Assembly: GCF_005503445.1 (NCBI RefSeq) | Contig: NZ_SCOH01000006.1 | Coordinates: 88,625-152,624, forward strand | Length of the DNA: 64,000 nt | Reading direction: 5' to 3' | Source of the DNA: Chitinivorax sp. B | Lineage (GTDB): Bacteria > Pseudomonadota > Gammaproteobacteria > Burkholderiales > SCOH01 | Shown here: in pieces, positions 54,349 to 63,058 of the stretch | Numbering within the stretch: position 1 is the first letter of the stretch | Layout: each line of letters begins with the position of its first letter | Made by a program: the position numbers and the translations under genes | The notes under the pieces: generated by a model | Told to the model about the DNA's origin: nothing | The model's input: only the letters and a program-made list of their open reading frames with translations | The model's database searches: none

Positions 54349-57321
54349 TCAATTGACGATCACGGATTGCCAGTCAGTATCGATCGCCCCGCCACCCTGC
54401 TTACCAATAGTGAAGAAGTACTTCACCGAATCGCCAGCCTTTAACCCAGCTGATGACCATACCTGCATGCCACTGCCAGCCTGCATCCGGTAATTCATCT
54501 GGCCCTGGTTGTTGATCACAAAATGGACATCCGCCCAAGGGACATCCTTGACGTGGAACTGCAATACGCCCTGCCCCGTCTGGGTCACCCCATAGGGTGG
54601 CACAGGCGTTGGAGTGGTACTGGAAACCAGCTTGAACTGCTGCTTGACCGCACCGGTACAATTCGCCTGGGTTAACGGCACACCATCGCCGTTGCCATTC
54701 ACTTCCAGACACAGATTGCTATGCCGGGCACGAATGACGTAATGAATACCCGTTGCCTTGAAGATGAATTGCTGGTGCAGGCCGCCATTGCTGTCCCATT
54801 GCAGCAATGGCGCGCCCGACGTGGTCTTGCGACCTTCCACATCCCATACCTTGCCACTATTGGCATTCGTCAATCGATAGATACGATCGGCAGCAGCAGT
54901 AATATGAAATGTCTGGGCGGCTGTACCATTGCACGTCCATTGCTGTACTTTGGTGCCATTCACCTTGCTGGCCCCGATAACATCGATACATTTGTCGGTT
55001 GCCGCGATTTTCAGCACGTAACCACCTTCCGCGACCGGGTCACCACTGGATGGCGGCTGAACGTTACCATCGCTAGTGGCAAACTGCCTTGGCGGCACAC
55101 TCAGGATTTTGCCGTCGCTGAATGTCACGGTTTTGGTGGCGTCACTGGCATTGAATGCTGCATAGGCCCGCTTACCACTACGACTCTTGAAGACCGCATA
55201 CAATGGCGTATTGGCGGTGACACTCAGATCAGGTTGTCCGTAATTGGCCAGACTTTGCAACCAGTGGTAGGTGTGGGCACGGGTTTCTCCCCCTTCCACT
55301 GGCACACTGTCATTCCATAGCGATAAGGCGGCAGCACCATCGTACAGCGCGTAGTAGTTCAACAAAATATCGCGCCAGGTATCACGGGATGGCAATTGTG
55401 CACCGCGTGCCTTGGCCGCATCATACTCGCGATAAGCCGCATCAAAATTACGTTTCACGAAATCGGGTTTCGTCGCCAGATAAAATGACCCGTTGGTCAA
55501 CGGCAGCATGTTGATACCATGTACTTCCAGTGGGTCATCCGTCCAAAACGTGGTATGGACATACTTGTCGCCCCAGATCATCGAACTTTCAAGGTTTGGG
55601 TAGTCAGGCGCAAACACACGCTTGTCCAAATCAAACCAGTAATTGTTGATGGCCTGCATCTCGGTGGTGTACATGTAAATGCCGGCATCGCGGACAGCCT
55701 TGTTACCCGTCGCCTCACCCCACAGAATCATACCCGCCCAGGCATTCATGGCTTCCGAAGAAGATTCCTGATTGTTGCCGTCGCCAAATGGCACAGTACC
55801 GGATGCCCAGGCATGGCCTTCATACGGGTCAAAGTTGCGTAGGAACGGGAACTGCGCATCCGCCTGATTGCTATTGGCAAAATCGCGGATCAGCAAATTG
55901 ACCATGCCACCCCACTGATTGGGCGACGCCCAGGCCGGGTCACGCAGTGCGATATGGGCTGCCGCATTCACCCAATAGCCATAATGGAAATGGTGATCGT
56001 TCAATTCAGGTCCTGAACCATATTCTTCCGGATAGCCGATCAGGGCTCCCCACCGTCGGTCATAGTGAAAATAGTTGCGATTGCTGTTGTCATTCGACTT
56101 GAACCAGTCTTGCAGCTTGTTTTTCAACACCCCCATGAAGTCATTGGCCTTGACCGGATCACCCTGTTGGTCAGCGGCCAACATCAATGTCGACATTTTG
56201 GCCAGATTCTTGCCCAGCCAGTACGTTCCTGGATCACCCAACATCTCATCGCGTCGGGCGTGTTCGACCGCAACATAATCTGCCAAGCGCTTGCGCTGGT
56301 TGGCATCAGTCAGCGGAGGCATGATGGGGAGGACACCAGTAAAGGCATAACGTGTCTGGAATTGCTTGCCAGCTACCAGCTTGAGCCTGCCACGAATGGT
56401 GTCGTACTGATAAGCCAATATGTTGGGCACACCCGCACCATTCCCCCATTGATGAGGATACAGCCCGAAAAGCGTGCCACGATCGGCGCCTTCCTTTAGT
56501 TGTGTCGTGGCACTGAATGTCGTGATGACTTGGCTACTGGCCTCGTCATAACGCCAATCCACCTTGGTATCGGTAACAAAATTGTAGGCAAAGTTGCGAA
56601 ACTCGTTGATGGTGGTGGTGCTTGCTTCAGGCAAAGCCGCTATCGAGAAGTAGCGGGCTCCCTCCGGCAGCCGTACCGTCAATTGCGGGTCAGGAAAGCC
56701 CGTCACGCTTGCACCATTAGGCAAAAAGATGGCAAACGGCTTGCCATGAATCTTCACACCGACCGTCTTCGCATCCCGATAGAAAAACTCATGTGGCCCC
56801 ATGGCCGAGAGTTTCACATCGCCACTACTGACCTGGTAGTAGCTAAACGGGCTACCTTTGACAATGGTCGCTTTCATTTGCTGCTGGTCATTCCCCATCA
56901 CCAGATCTACTGACCAATGTCCGACCTTGTCCGCCCTCGCATCCTGCGGGGTGAAACCCAGCGGAAACACATTCAGGGCGGGTGTGTGCGGGTACAGAAT
57001 ATCCTTCTCGCCATCAGGCTGGCCCACGACCAATTTATTATTGACACCGATTTCAAAACCACTCGACTTGGCTTGATAAGACACCGGATGCGTAAACAAA
57101 GGGTGCGACCATTGACTGGTAATCAATGACGACTCCCAGCCATTACTGGGGATAGCACCTTTCATGCTTGGCGTCACAAACAGTTGCCGTGGTGGCAGCT
57201 TTTCGGTACCCACTTTCAAAGTATCGCTGTAGCTACCCATCCCCAGTGGGATGTCAGCAGCTTGGGCAGCACCGGCGACAGCCAGTACGCAGAGACTCAG
57301 ACAGAACAAGGGGTGTTTCAT
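54349..57321 (-). CDS. Secreted GH81 endo-1,3-beta-glucanase with ricin-type lectin and CBM56-like modules
   Basis: The 990-residue enzyme should hydrolyse beta-1,3-glucans such as laminarin or curdlan. A signal peptide (about 1-21, AGAAQA) precedes the GH81 catalytic region (about 25-725). GH81 landmarks include SHPLFTHPVSYQ, NDHHFHYGYWVNAAAHIAL (about 434-452) and QESSSEAMNAWAGMILWGEA (about 510-529), which holds the expected catalytic glutamates. A ricin-B-type trefoil lectin (about 745-880) contains repeated QxW/QxF motifs (VQQWTCNG, LLQWDSNG). A C-terminal CBM56-like module (about 895-990, GVLQFHVKDVPWADVHFVIN) binds beta-1,3-glucan in known proteins. A GGAG site lies before ATG 57321, and a LacI-type operator lies further upstream. 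Confidence 0.9.
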   Translation of the reverse strand: MKHPLFCLSLCVLAVAGAAQAADIPLGMGSYSDTLKVGTEKLPPRQLFVTPSMKGAIPSNGWESSLITSQWSHPLFTHPVSYQAKSSGFEIGVNNKLVVGQPDGEKDILYPHTPALNVFPLGFTPQDARADKVGHWSVDLVMGNDQQQMKATIVKGSPFSYYQVSSGDVKLSAMGPHEFFYRDAKTVGVKIHGKPFAIFLPNGASVTGFPDPQLTVRLPEGARYFSIAALPEASTTTINEFRNFAYNFVTDTKVDWRYDEASSQVITTFSATTQLKEGADRGTLFGLYPHQWGNGAGVPNILAYQYDTIRGRLKLVAGKQFQTRYAFTGVLPIMPPLTDANQRKRLADYVAVEHARRDEMLGDPGTYWLGKNLAKMSTLMLAADQQGDPVKANDFMGVLKNKLQDWFKSNDNSNRNYFHYDRRWGALIGYPEEYGSGPELNDHHFHYGYWVNAAAHIALRDPAWASPNQWGGMVNLLIRDFANSNQADAQFPFLRNFDPYEGHAWASGTVPFGDGNNQESSSEAMNAWAGMILWGEATGNKAVRDAGIYMYTTEMQAINNYWFDLDKRVFAPDYPNLESSMIWGDKYVHTTFWTDDPLEVHGINMLPLTNGSFYLATKPDFVKRNFDAAYREYDAAKARGAQLPSRDTWRDILLNYYALYDGAAALSLWNDSVPVEGGETRAHTYHWLQSLANYGQPDLSVTANTPLYAVFKSRSGKRAYAAFNASDATKTVTFSDGKILSVPPRQFATSDGNVQPPSSGDPVAEGGYVLKIAATDKCIDVIGASKVNGTKVQQWTCNGTAAQTFHITAAADRIYRLTNANSGKVWDVEGRKTTSGAPLLQWDSNGGLHQQFIFKATGIHYVIRARHSNLCLEVNGNGDGVPLTQANCTGAVKQQFKLVSSTTPTPVPPYGVTQTGQGVLQFHVKDVPWADVHFVINNQGQMNYRMQAGSGMQVWSSAGLKAGDSVKYFFTIGKQGGGAIDTDWQSVIVN

Positions 57322-57719
57322 AATGTAGTCACTCCGTTTTTGGACATACTGGCAACCTGACGCCGATTAACCGTATCTTGAGTGAAAGGCGCAGCCCAGC
57401 CCATTGCATATAGTGTCTTTCACCCGTTGAAATACCAGTCAGATCAACAATGTAAACGTTATCATAGTAATTGCCATTAGCATATCAACACTCACAAAAC
57501 TGAACCAACGGCACCTCTAAAGCGATGAACGGTCACTGAGTTCAAGGGATTCGGCATCTGCATGTCATGTCGAACATCGGCTTCTGATTGCACAACCATT
57601 CCTGATGGAATCGCTTCACCTGTGGTTCTATCTGGCTTGTAACATTCCCATATCCAATACTCGGCCCACGTTCTATAATGGCGGACGATTGCTGCATTGC
57701 AGCATTTGGAGAAGAAAAC
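57322..57719. other. Divergent regulatory region between the GH81 gene and ndh
   Basis: About 400 bases with no gene I can support. It holds a candidate LacI-family operator at 57451-57464 and an inverted pair GTGAAAG/CTTTCAC at about 57382-57423. Both are closer to the GH81 start. A minus-strand frame across 57492-57740 covers the ndh start and lacks any motif. Confidence 0.5.
57451..57464. promoter_or_regulatory. Candidate LacI/GalR-family operator upstream of the GH81 gene
   Basis: TGTAAACGTTATCA has half-sites TGTAAAC and TGATAAC (reverse complement) meeting at a central CG. That fits the general LacI/GalR operator pattern with a central CpG. It lies about 130 bases upstream of the GH81 start. 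No LacI-type regulator gene is in the window, so the binding protein would be encoded elsewhere. Confidence 0.4.
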
Positions 57720-59048
57720 GTGACTCACCCTGGAGAACAAGCGTTACATCGGATTGTCATCGTGGGCGGTGGTGCCGGCGGACTGGAATTGGCAGTACGG
57801 CTAGGTGACAAACTGGGCAAAAAGAAAAAAGCAGAAATCGTACTGGTGGATGCTGCGCGCACCCACTTATGGAAGCCCCTTCTTCATCAAGTAGCTGCCG
57901 GCACATTGGATAGCCACGCCGACGAGCTTGAATACCTTGCGCTGGCCCGATGGCACCATTTCACCTTCCGCTTGGGCCGCATGGATGGCCTGGCTCGCGA
58001 CAAACGCGAAATCTACCTTGCCCCTACCCTGGACGAGTACGGCGACGAACTACTCCCTCGCCAAGCGATCCCCTATGACACCCTGGTCATCGCCTTGGGC
58101 AGTCAAACCAACGACTTCAACACACCCGGTGCCAGCGAGCATGCCATCATGCTTGATTCTTCAGCAGCCGCTGAGCGTTTTCATACCAAGTTGATCAATG
58201 CTTGTATCCGTGCCCAGGCCGCAAAGTTGGCTGCCGGTGAAGGACGCCTGACTGTGACCATTATTGGCGGCGGGGCCACCGGCGTGGAGCTGTCAGCTGA
58301 GCTCCACATGACCACACGCATCCTCAGCAGCTTCGGCTTTGCCAATATCCACCCTGAGAAGGACCTCAAGATCGCGATCGTCGACGCCGCCCCTCGTCTG
58401 TTATCCATGCTTCCTGAACGGGTATCAGCCGCTGTGGCGCTCGAGTTGCGCAAGATCGATGTGGAAATCCATGCCAATGAGCGCGTGGTAGAGGTATCGT
58501 CACAAGGTGTTCGCATGGCCAGTGGCAAATTCATTCCCAGCGGCCTGGTGGTATGGGCGGCTGGCATCAAGGCGCCAGACTTCCTGAAAGACATTGATGG
58601 CTTGGAAACCAATCGACTCAATCAACTTGTGGTGGATGCCAGTCTTCAATCCACGCGGGACCCGAATATTTTTGCCATGGGCGACTGTGCAGCCTGTTCA
58701 CAAGGTGAAGGCAAGCCATTGGTGCCGCCTCGCGCCCAGGCAGCCCACCAGCAAGCCTCCATGATGGTGAAAACATTGACCAACCGGTTGATGGGCAAAC
58801 CATTGCCCACGTTCCGGTATCACGACCATGGCTCATTGGTATCACTGGGGGAGTACAGTACCGTGGGATCTTTGATGGGGGGATTGACCCAAGGCAGCCT
58901 GTTCATCGAGGGTTTGTTCGCCAAGATCATGTACTGGTCACTCTATAAAAAGCACCAGATTGCAATCAACGGGTGGTTCCGTACTTGGCTGGCCACCTGG
59001 GCCGAAACAATTGCACGGGTACGCAATCCACGCATCAAATTGCATTGA
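57720..59048 (+). CDS. ndh: Type II NADH:quinone oxidoreductase
   Basis: Ndh passes electrons from NADH to quinone without pumping protons. I chose GTG 57720, preceded by TTTGGAGAAG, giving 442 residues. An ATG at 57678 would add 14 residues. The FAD-binding motif is IVIVGGGAGGLELAVRLG (about residues 11-28), the NADH-binding motif TIIGGGATGVELSAEL (about 182-197), and the second FAD contact FAMGDCAACSQ (about 315-325). The C-terminal amphipathic helices (KIMYWSLYKKHQIAINGWFRTWL) anchor it to the membrane. Confidence 0.95.
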   Translation: MTHPGEQALHRIVIVGGGAGGLELAVRLGDKLGKKKKAEIVLVDAARTHLWKPLLHQVAAGTLDSHADELEYLALARWHHFTFRLGRMDGLARDKREIYLAPTLDEYGDELLPRQAIPYDTLVIALGSQTNDFNTPGASEHAIMLDSSAAAERFHTKLINACIRAQAAKLAAGEGRLTVTIIGGGATGVELSAELHMTTRILSSFGFANIHPEKDLKIAIVDAAPRLLSMLPERVSAAVALELRKIDVEIHANERVVEVSSQGVRMASGKFIPSGLVVWAAGIKAPDFLKDIDGLETNRLNQLVVDASLQSTRDPNIFAMGDCAACSQGEGKPLVPPRAQAAHQQASMMVKTLTNRLMGKPLPTFRYHDHGSLVSLGEYSTVGSLMGGLTQGSLFIEGLFAKIMYWSLYKKHQIAINGWFRTWLATWAETIARVRNPRIKLH

Positions 59049-59140
59049 TTGCAGGAACTTAATCAAACCTGCCCAACTCTAAGAGAAGTTATCCCTGGCC
59101 AATGGTTTGGGTTGATTCATACCCGTCCCATGGTCGTCTT

Positions 59141-59172
59141 GGCCGGCCTACCCAACAATGGGATAGCCGGCC
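59141..59172 (+). promoter_or_regulatory. Strong GC-rich hairpin in the leader of a small gene
   Basis: GGCCGGC and GCCGGCC pair perfectly, and inside them CCCA pairs with TGGG around a short loop. The result is a 32-base hairpin with one internal bulge. There is no T-tract. It ends 19 bases before the ATG at 59191 and just ahead of its AAGGAG site, so it might affect translation, RNA stability or termination of ndh. Confidence 0.45.
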
Positions 59173-59190
59173 GATCAGAAGGAGAATGGC

Positions 59191-59406
59191 ATGGCCTATA
59201 TCCTCACCCAAGTCAATGAGCAGTCCGCACAAGACGCGCTTGCCGAATTCGACCCCGTCATTTGCGCCCTGCATGGCGACCATCCGTGCGAATCCGCACA
59301 GGAAGTCGCCGATGCCATGGCCAGATCCGCTCAAACCTGGGAGCAGTTTGCAAGAGCACACGATGATGCCGGCTCAGCCAGCTGGGTGCATGTCATGGAT
59401 AGCTGA
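59191..59406 (+). CDS. Small acidic protein of unknown function
   Basis: The 71-residue protein starts at ATG 59191 behind AGAAGGAGAATGGC. It is acidic and Ala-rich (QSAQDALAEFDPVICALHGDH, then SAQEVADAMARSAQTWEQFARAH) and appears helical, with Cys at about residues 29 and 36 and no signal peptide. I do not recognise a family. The good ribosome site and coding-like composition support it. It converges on the dodecin gene, 24 bases away. Confidence 0.6.
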   Translation: MAYILTQVNEQSAQDALAEFDPVICALHGDHPCESAQEVADAMARSAQTWEQFARAHDDAGSASWVHVMDS

Positions 59407-59430
59407 CTACTCCACCTCGGCCAGCAACGC

Positions 59431-59649
59431 TTACGCACCACTATCTTCGACGCGAAAGCCTACTTTCAATGTAACTTGCCAGTGGGCAATCTGACCGTTG
59501 ATGATGTGACCGCGTGTCTCGGTCACCTCGAACCAATCGAGGTGGGTGAGGGTACTTGACGCCTTTGCAATCGCATTTCGGATTGCATCATCCGTTCCTT
59601 TATCTGACGACCCCACCAGCTCTACCAGTTTGTAGACATGTCCACTCAT
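59431..59649 (-). CDS. Dodecin (flavin-storage protein)
   Basis: Dodecins form hollow dodecamers that bind flavins or related molecules. The 72-residue protein has the family's order of strand, helix and two strands: [23 protein letters not shown], a helix ending in LTHLDWFEV (the Trp stacks on flavin), and [25 protein letters not shown]. The WFEV and TRG elements are diagnostic. It is a single gene, divergent from the phosphoesterase gene. Confidence 0.95.
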   Translation of the reverse strand: MSGHVYKLVELVGSSDKGTDDAIRNAIAKASSTLTHLDWFEVTETRGHIINGQIAHWQVTLKVGFRVEDSGA

Positions 59650-59773
59650 TGCCGTCTCCTCGGTTCAGTCATATTCCATTTGACCACTCCTTCAGCATAG
59701 CAGGCCACCAAACCGCACCAAGACAAGGTTTTCAGGCGTACAATCAATTCTGATATCAATCTGTTGCCATGCC

Positions 59774-60517
59774 ATGCGCCTTGCCTTGCTTGCTGACCTG
59801 CATGCAAACCAGGAAGCCCTGGTAGCCTGCCTTGCCCATGCAAAGCAATGTGGTGCGGAACACTATGTTTTTCTGGGAGATCTGGTCGGCTATGGCGCAA
59901 ACCCTGCCTGGGTGGTTGAACGTGTGATGGCATACGCCACAGATGGTGCCATTGTCATCCAGGGCAATCATGATCATGCCGTTGCCCACCATGCATATTC
60001 CACCATGCAAAGCGATGCTGCCTTGGCAGTGACCTGGACACAGACTCAGCTTCAACCTGACCATTTGGCGTTTCTGGCAAATCTTCCACTACAACATGAG
60101 GACATAGACTGCCTGTTTGTGCACGCCAATGCATGGGCACCAGGTGATTGGGCCTACATTCACAGCTGCAATGAAGCCACACACAGCCTCAAAGCCACTC
60201 GTTGCCGCTATACCTTTTGTGGACACGTCCACCCACCCTCGCTTTTCCATATGGGCAGCAGCGAACGTGCATTCTGTCATGTCCCAACGCCTGAAGTTGC
60301 CATTCCACTAAGTCAGTTACGTCGCTGGCTCTGCATCGTCGGCTCAGTCGGACAGCCAAGAGACGGAAATCCCGCCGCCTGTTACGCATTGTTTGACTTG
60401 TCGCAAGCCACACTGACCTATCACCGCATACCCTATGATCATATGACGGCGGCCCGCAAGGTTATCGCGGCTGGGCTGCCCGAAAGACTGGCACACAGAC
60501 TGATCACTGGAACTTAG
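59774..60517 (+). CDS. Calcineurin-like metallophosphoesterase
   Basis: The 247-residue protein has all the phosphoesterase metal motifs: LLADLHAN (Asp and His, about residues 5-12), FLGDLVGYG (about 33-41), VIQGNHDHAVAH (about 58-69), and CGHVHPPSLF (about 147-156). The GDLVGYGANP form belongs to the YfcE-like/diadenosine-tetraphosphatase-related group. It is 2 bases upstream of a protein kinase gene and thus probably co-translated, which suggests a phosphatase for the kinase pathway. Confidence 0.92.
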   Translation: MRLALLADLHANQEALVACLAHAKQCGAEHYVFLGDLVGYGANPAWVVERVMAYATDGAIVIQGNHDHAVAHHAYSTMQSDAALAVTWTQTQLQPDHLAFLANLPLQHEDIDCLFVHANAWAPGDWAYIHSCNEATHSLKATRCRYTFCGHVHPPSLFHMGSSERAFCHVPTPEVAIPLSQLRRWLCIVGSVGQPRDGNPAACYALFDLSQATLTYHRIPYDHMTAARKVIAAGLPERLAHRLITGT

Positions 60518-60519
60518 GT

Positions 60520-61986
60520 ATGGCCCCTGTTACCCCGGTTGCGGGCATGACAATCGACGGTTTTCGATTGAAACACAAATTGCACCAAGGCGGTATGGCC
60601 ACCATCTGGCAAGTGACACATCCCGATTTCGAACTGCCATTGGTCATGAAAGTCCCACGCATCCACCCCGATGACGATCCAACCGGCATTGTCGGGTTTG
60701 AAGTAGAGCAAATGATTTTGCCACGGCTGAATGGCTCGCATGTACCACGCTGTGTTGCTGAGGGTGATTTCGCGCACCAGCCTTATATCGTAATGGAATA
60801 TTTGGGCGACAACGCACTATCCACACACCTGCATGCCCTGCCTTTGTCAATCGATGAAGTAGCCGACATGGGGCGACGAATTGCCGATGGCTTGCACTGC
60901 CTTCACCAGCAGCACGTCATTCACCTTGACATCAAACCCAGTAACATACTGCTCCGGGACAATAGTGACGTCGTATTCGTGGATTTTGGCCTGGCCCGCC
61001 ATGATCATCTTCCAGACCTACTGGCCGAGGAATTCAATCTCCCACTGGGGACCGGGCCTTATATATCACCTGAACAGGTATTGCGCGTGCGCAATGACCC
61101 ACGCAGCGATCTGTTTGCGCTAGGTGTGATCCTGTATTACCTGACCACCGGCCAACAGCCATTTGGCTTCCCAACCACCATACCGGGTTTGAAACGTCGG
61201 CTATATCGCGATCCGATTCCTCCTGTGATACTGAATCCACAGTGCCCACCTTGGCTACAGGAAATCATTCTGCGCTGTCTGGCTATTGACCCGGCACAGC
61301 GTTGGGCCACTGCTGCGGAGTTGGCCCTAATGCTTGCCAATCCCGCTCAGGTTCCACTCAGCCTACTGGCTGAAAAGCGGCAAAGTGATTCGCTGGGCAT
61401 TGTCGCCAAGCGTTGGTTCCGTTCATTGGGAGCCGAGGCATCGGCTGGGCAGTCTGCCGAAAATCAAGTGGAGCATGCACCAATCCTGATGGTAGCAGTC
61501 GATCTATCGCCAGGTATGATTGAGCTGGCGGATCGATTACGTCATACCACACGGCGTATTCTGGAGATCGAACCCGGCGCCCGCCTAGCCTGCGTTACTG
61601 TTGTCAAATCCCACCGCTTGTCTTTGGATCTGAATGAAGACGAACATGGTCAGAACCTGCATGTCCAGCGTCTGATCGAACTCAAACATTGGGCTCATCC
61701 ACTTGAGTTAGGGGTCAATCGCATTACGTTTCATGTCCTGAGCCACCCTGACCCTGCCGCCGCATTGATCGACTATGCCCGACAATCCCATGTCGACCAT
61801 ATTGTGATGGGCGCGCGTGGTGGCCGAGGCGCAATGCTCTGTCACTGTTGTAAGAACCCTGATGCAGGAACCCCCTCCGTTATCGGACAACACCCTGCTG
61901 CCGGAGTGTCCTTGATACAAGACTGGCACGACCGACTTTCCGCTCGAACTGAACCTAGGGCATCACCCGGTTGCCAAACAAATTGA
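60520..61986 (+). CDS. Serine/threonine protein kinase with a truncated universal-stress-protein domain
   Basis: The 488-residue protein is cytoplasmic. The kinase domain (about 10-275) has LHQGGMATIW (P-loop), LVMKVPR (Lys about 47), VIHLDIKPSNILL (HLD in place of HRD), VFVDFGLA, and GTGPYISPEQ. Residues about 320-450 form a universal-stress domain (PILMVAVDLSPGMIELADRLR, then VDHIVMGARGG). After MGARG the expected glycine-rich nucleotide loop is missing. The sequence VAEAQCSVTVVRT, the normal end of such domains, is read in the next frame (61820-61915). The actual C-terminus is therefore unrelated sequence. It starts 2 bases after the phosphoesterase. Confidence 0.9.
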   Translation: MAPVTPVAGMTIDGFRLKHKLHQGGMATIWQVTHPDFELPLVMKVPRIHPDDDPTGIVGFEVEQMILPRLNGSHVPRCVAEGDFAHQPYIVMEYLGDNALSTHLHALPLSIDEVADMGRRIADGLHCLHQQHVIHLDIKPSNILLRDNSDVVFVDFGLARHDHLPDLLAEEFNLPLGTGPYISPEQVLRVRNDPRSDLFALGVILYYLTTGQQPFGFPTTIPGLKRRLYRDPIPPVILNPQCPPWLQEIILRCLAIDPAQRWATAAELALMLANPAQVPLSLLAEKRQSDSLGIVAKRWFRSLGAEASAGQSAENQVEHAPILMVAVDLSPGMIELADRLRHTTRRILEIEPGARLACVTVVKSHRLSLDLNEDEHGQNLHVQRLIELKHWAHPLELGVNRITFHVLSHPDPAAALIDYARQSHVDHIVMGARGGRGAMLCHCCKNPDAGTPSVIGQHPAAGVSLIQDWHDRLSARTEPRASPGCQTN

Positions 61987-62203
61987 TGCAACGCAAAATA
62001 TCGGGCATCACAATGTTGTAGTGTTACGCTGACAAGGCTTTGCACTATCGATTTTGCAAATATCAAATATCAGTATTACGCGATAAATCCGATGAAATTA
62101 CTGGTAAAATAACTACAAGTTCTTGAATGTGATCAACGTTATAAGCGAAGGTAACAATCTTATAGCCGGTCACCTGTACAACCCTTTTTGACCGAGTCGA
62201 GTC

Positions 62204-62983
62204 ATGTCTGCTTCCTACTTTACCGAGCGCGTCCTGAGTGTCCACCACTGGAATGACACGTTGTTTAGTTTCAAGACCACCCGCGATCAGGGCTTGCGTT
62301 TTCATAACGGTCATTTCGTGATGATCGGCCTGGAAGTGGAAGGCCGGCCACTGATGCGCGCTTACAGCATTGCCAGCCCTAATTATGAAGAACATATGGA
62401 GTTCTTCTCGATCAAGGTGCAAAATGGCCCGTTGACTTCACGCCTTCAGCATTTGAAGGAGGGTGATCAGATACTGGTCAGCCGCAAACCCACCGGCACG
62501 TTGGTACTTGACGACCTGCGCCCCGGCAAGCATTTGTACTTGTTTGGCACTGGCACTGGCTTGGCACCGTTCATGAGCATTATCCAGGACCCGGAAACCT
62601 ATGAACGCTACGAAAAGGTCATCCTGTTCCATGGTGTGCGCATGGTCAGCGAACTGGCCTATTCCGACTTCATTACCAAAGAACTGCCTAAAAACGAATT
62701 CTTCGGTGAAGGCGTCAAGGAAAAACTGATTTACTATCCAGCTGTGACCCGGGAGTCCTTCCAGAATCAAGGCCGACTGGGCGATCTGGTCGATTCAGGC
62801 AAACTATTTGAAGACATCGGCTTACCGCCACTGAACCCTGAAGTCGACCGCGCCATGATCTGCGGCAGCCCCAGTATGCTGAAAGACACTTGTGCAATGC
62901 TCGACAAGCGTGGCTTCAAGGTATCACCTCGTGTTGGTGAGCCAGGTGACTATGTCATCGAACGTGCGTTTGTTGAAAAATAA
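62204..62983 (+). CDS. fpr: Ferredoxin/flavodoxin-NADP+ reductase
   Basis: Fpr exchanges electrons between NADPH and ferredoxin or flavodoxin. The 259-residue protein has FAD contacts RAYSIASPNYEEHMEFFSI (RxYS, about residues 52-70) and GPLTSRLQHLKEGD. NADP contacts are FGTGTGLAPFMSII (about 114-127), VILFHGVRMVSEL and AMICGSPSML. It ends with VIERAFVEK, the usual bacterial tail. It stands alone, closed by a bidirectional terminator. Confidence 0.96.
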   Translation: MSASYFTERVLSVHHWNDTLFSFKTTRDQGLRFHNGHFVMIGLEVEGRPLMRAYSIASPNYEEHMEFFSIKVQNGPLTSRLQHLKEGDQILVSRKPTGTLVLDDLRPGKHLYLFGTGTGLAPFMSIIQDPETYERYEKVILFHGVRMVSELAYSDFITKELPKNEFFGEGVKEKLIYYPAVTRESFQNQGRLGDLVDSGKLFEDIGLPPLNPEVDRAMICGSPSMLKDTCAMLDKRGFKVSPRVGEPGDYVIERAFVEK

Positions 62984-63011
62984 GTCGTACCTGCGCGAGC
63001 TAACACCATGG

Positions 63012-63038
63012 AACGGCCCACTCAGACTGGGCCGTTTT
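63012..63038. terminator. Bidirectional terminator between convergent genes
   Basis: AACGGCCCA and TGGGCCGTT form a perfect 9-base-pair stem with a 7-base loop. TTTT follows on the plus strand, and the opposite strand ends in TTCC. It separates fpr from the convergent diiron-fold gene. Confidence 0.85.
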
Positions 63039-63058
63039 GCTTGGTACCATTACCTGGA

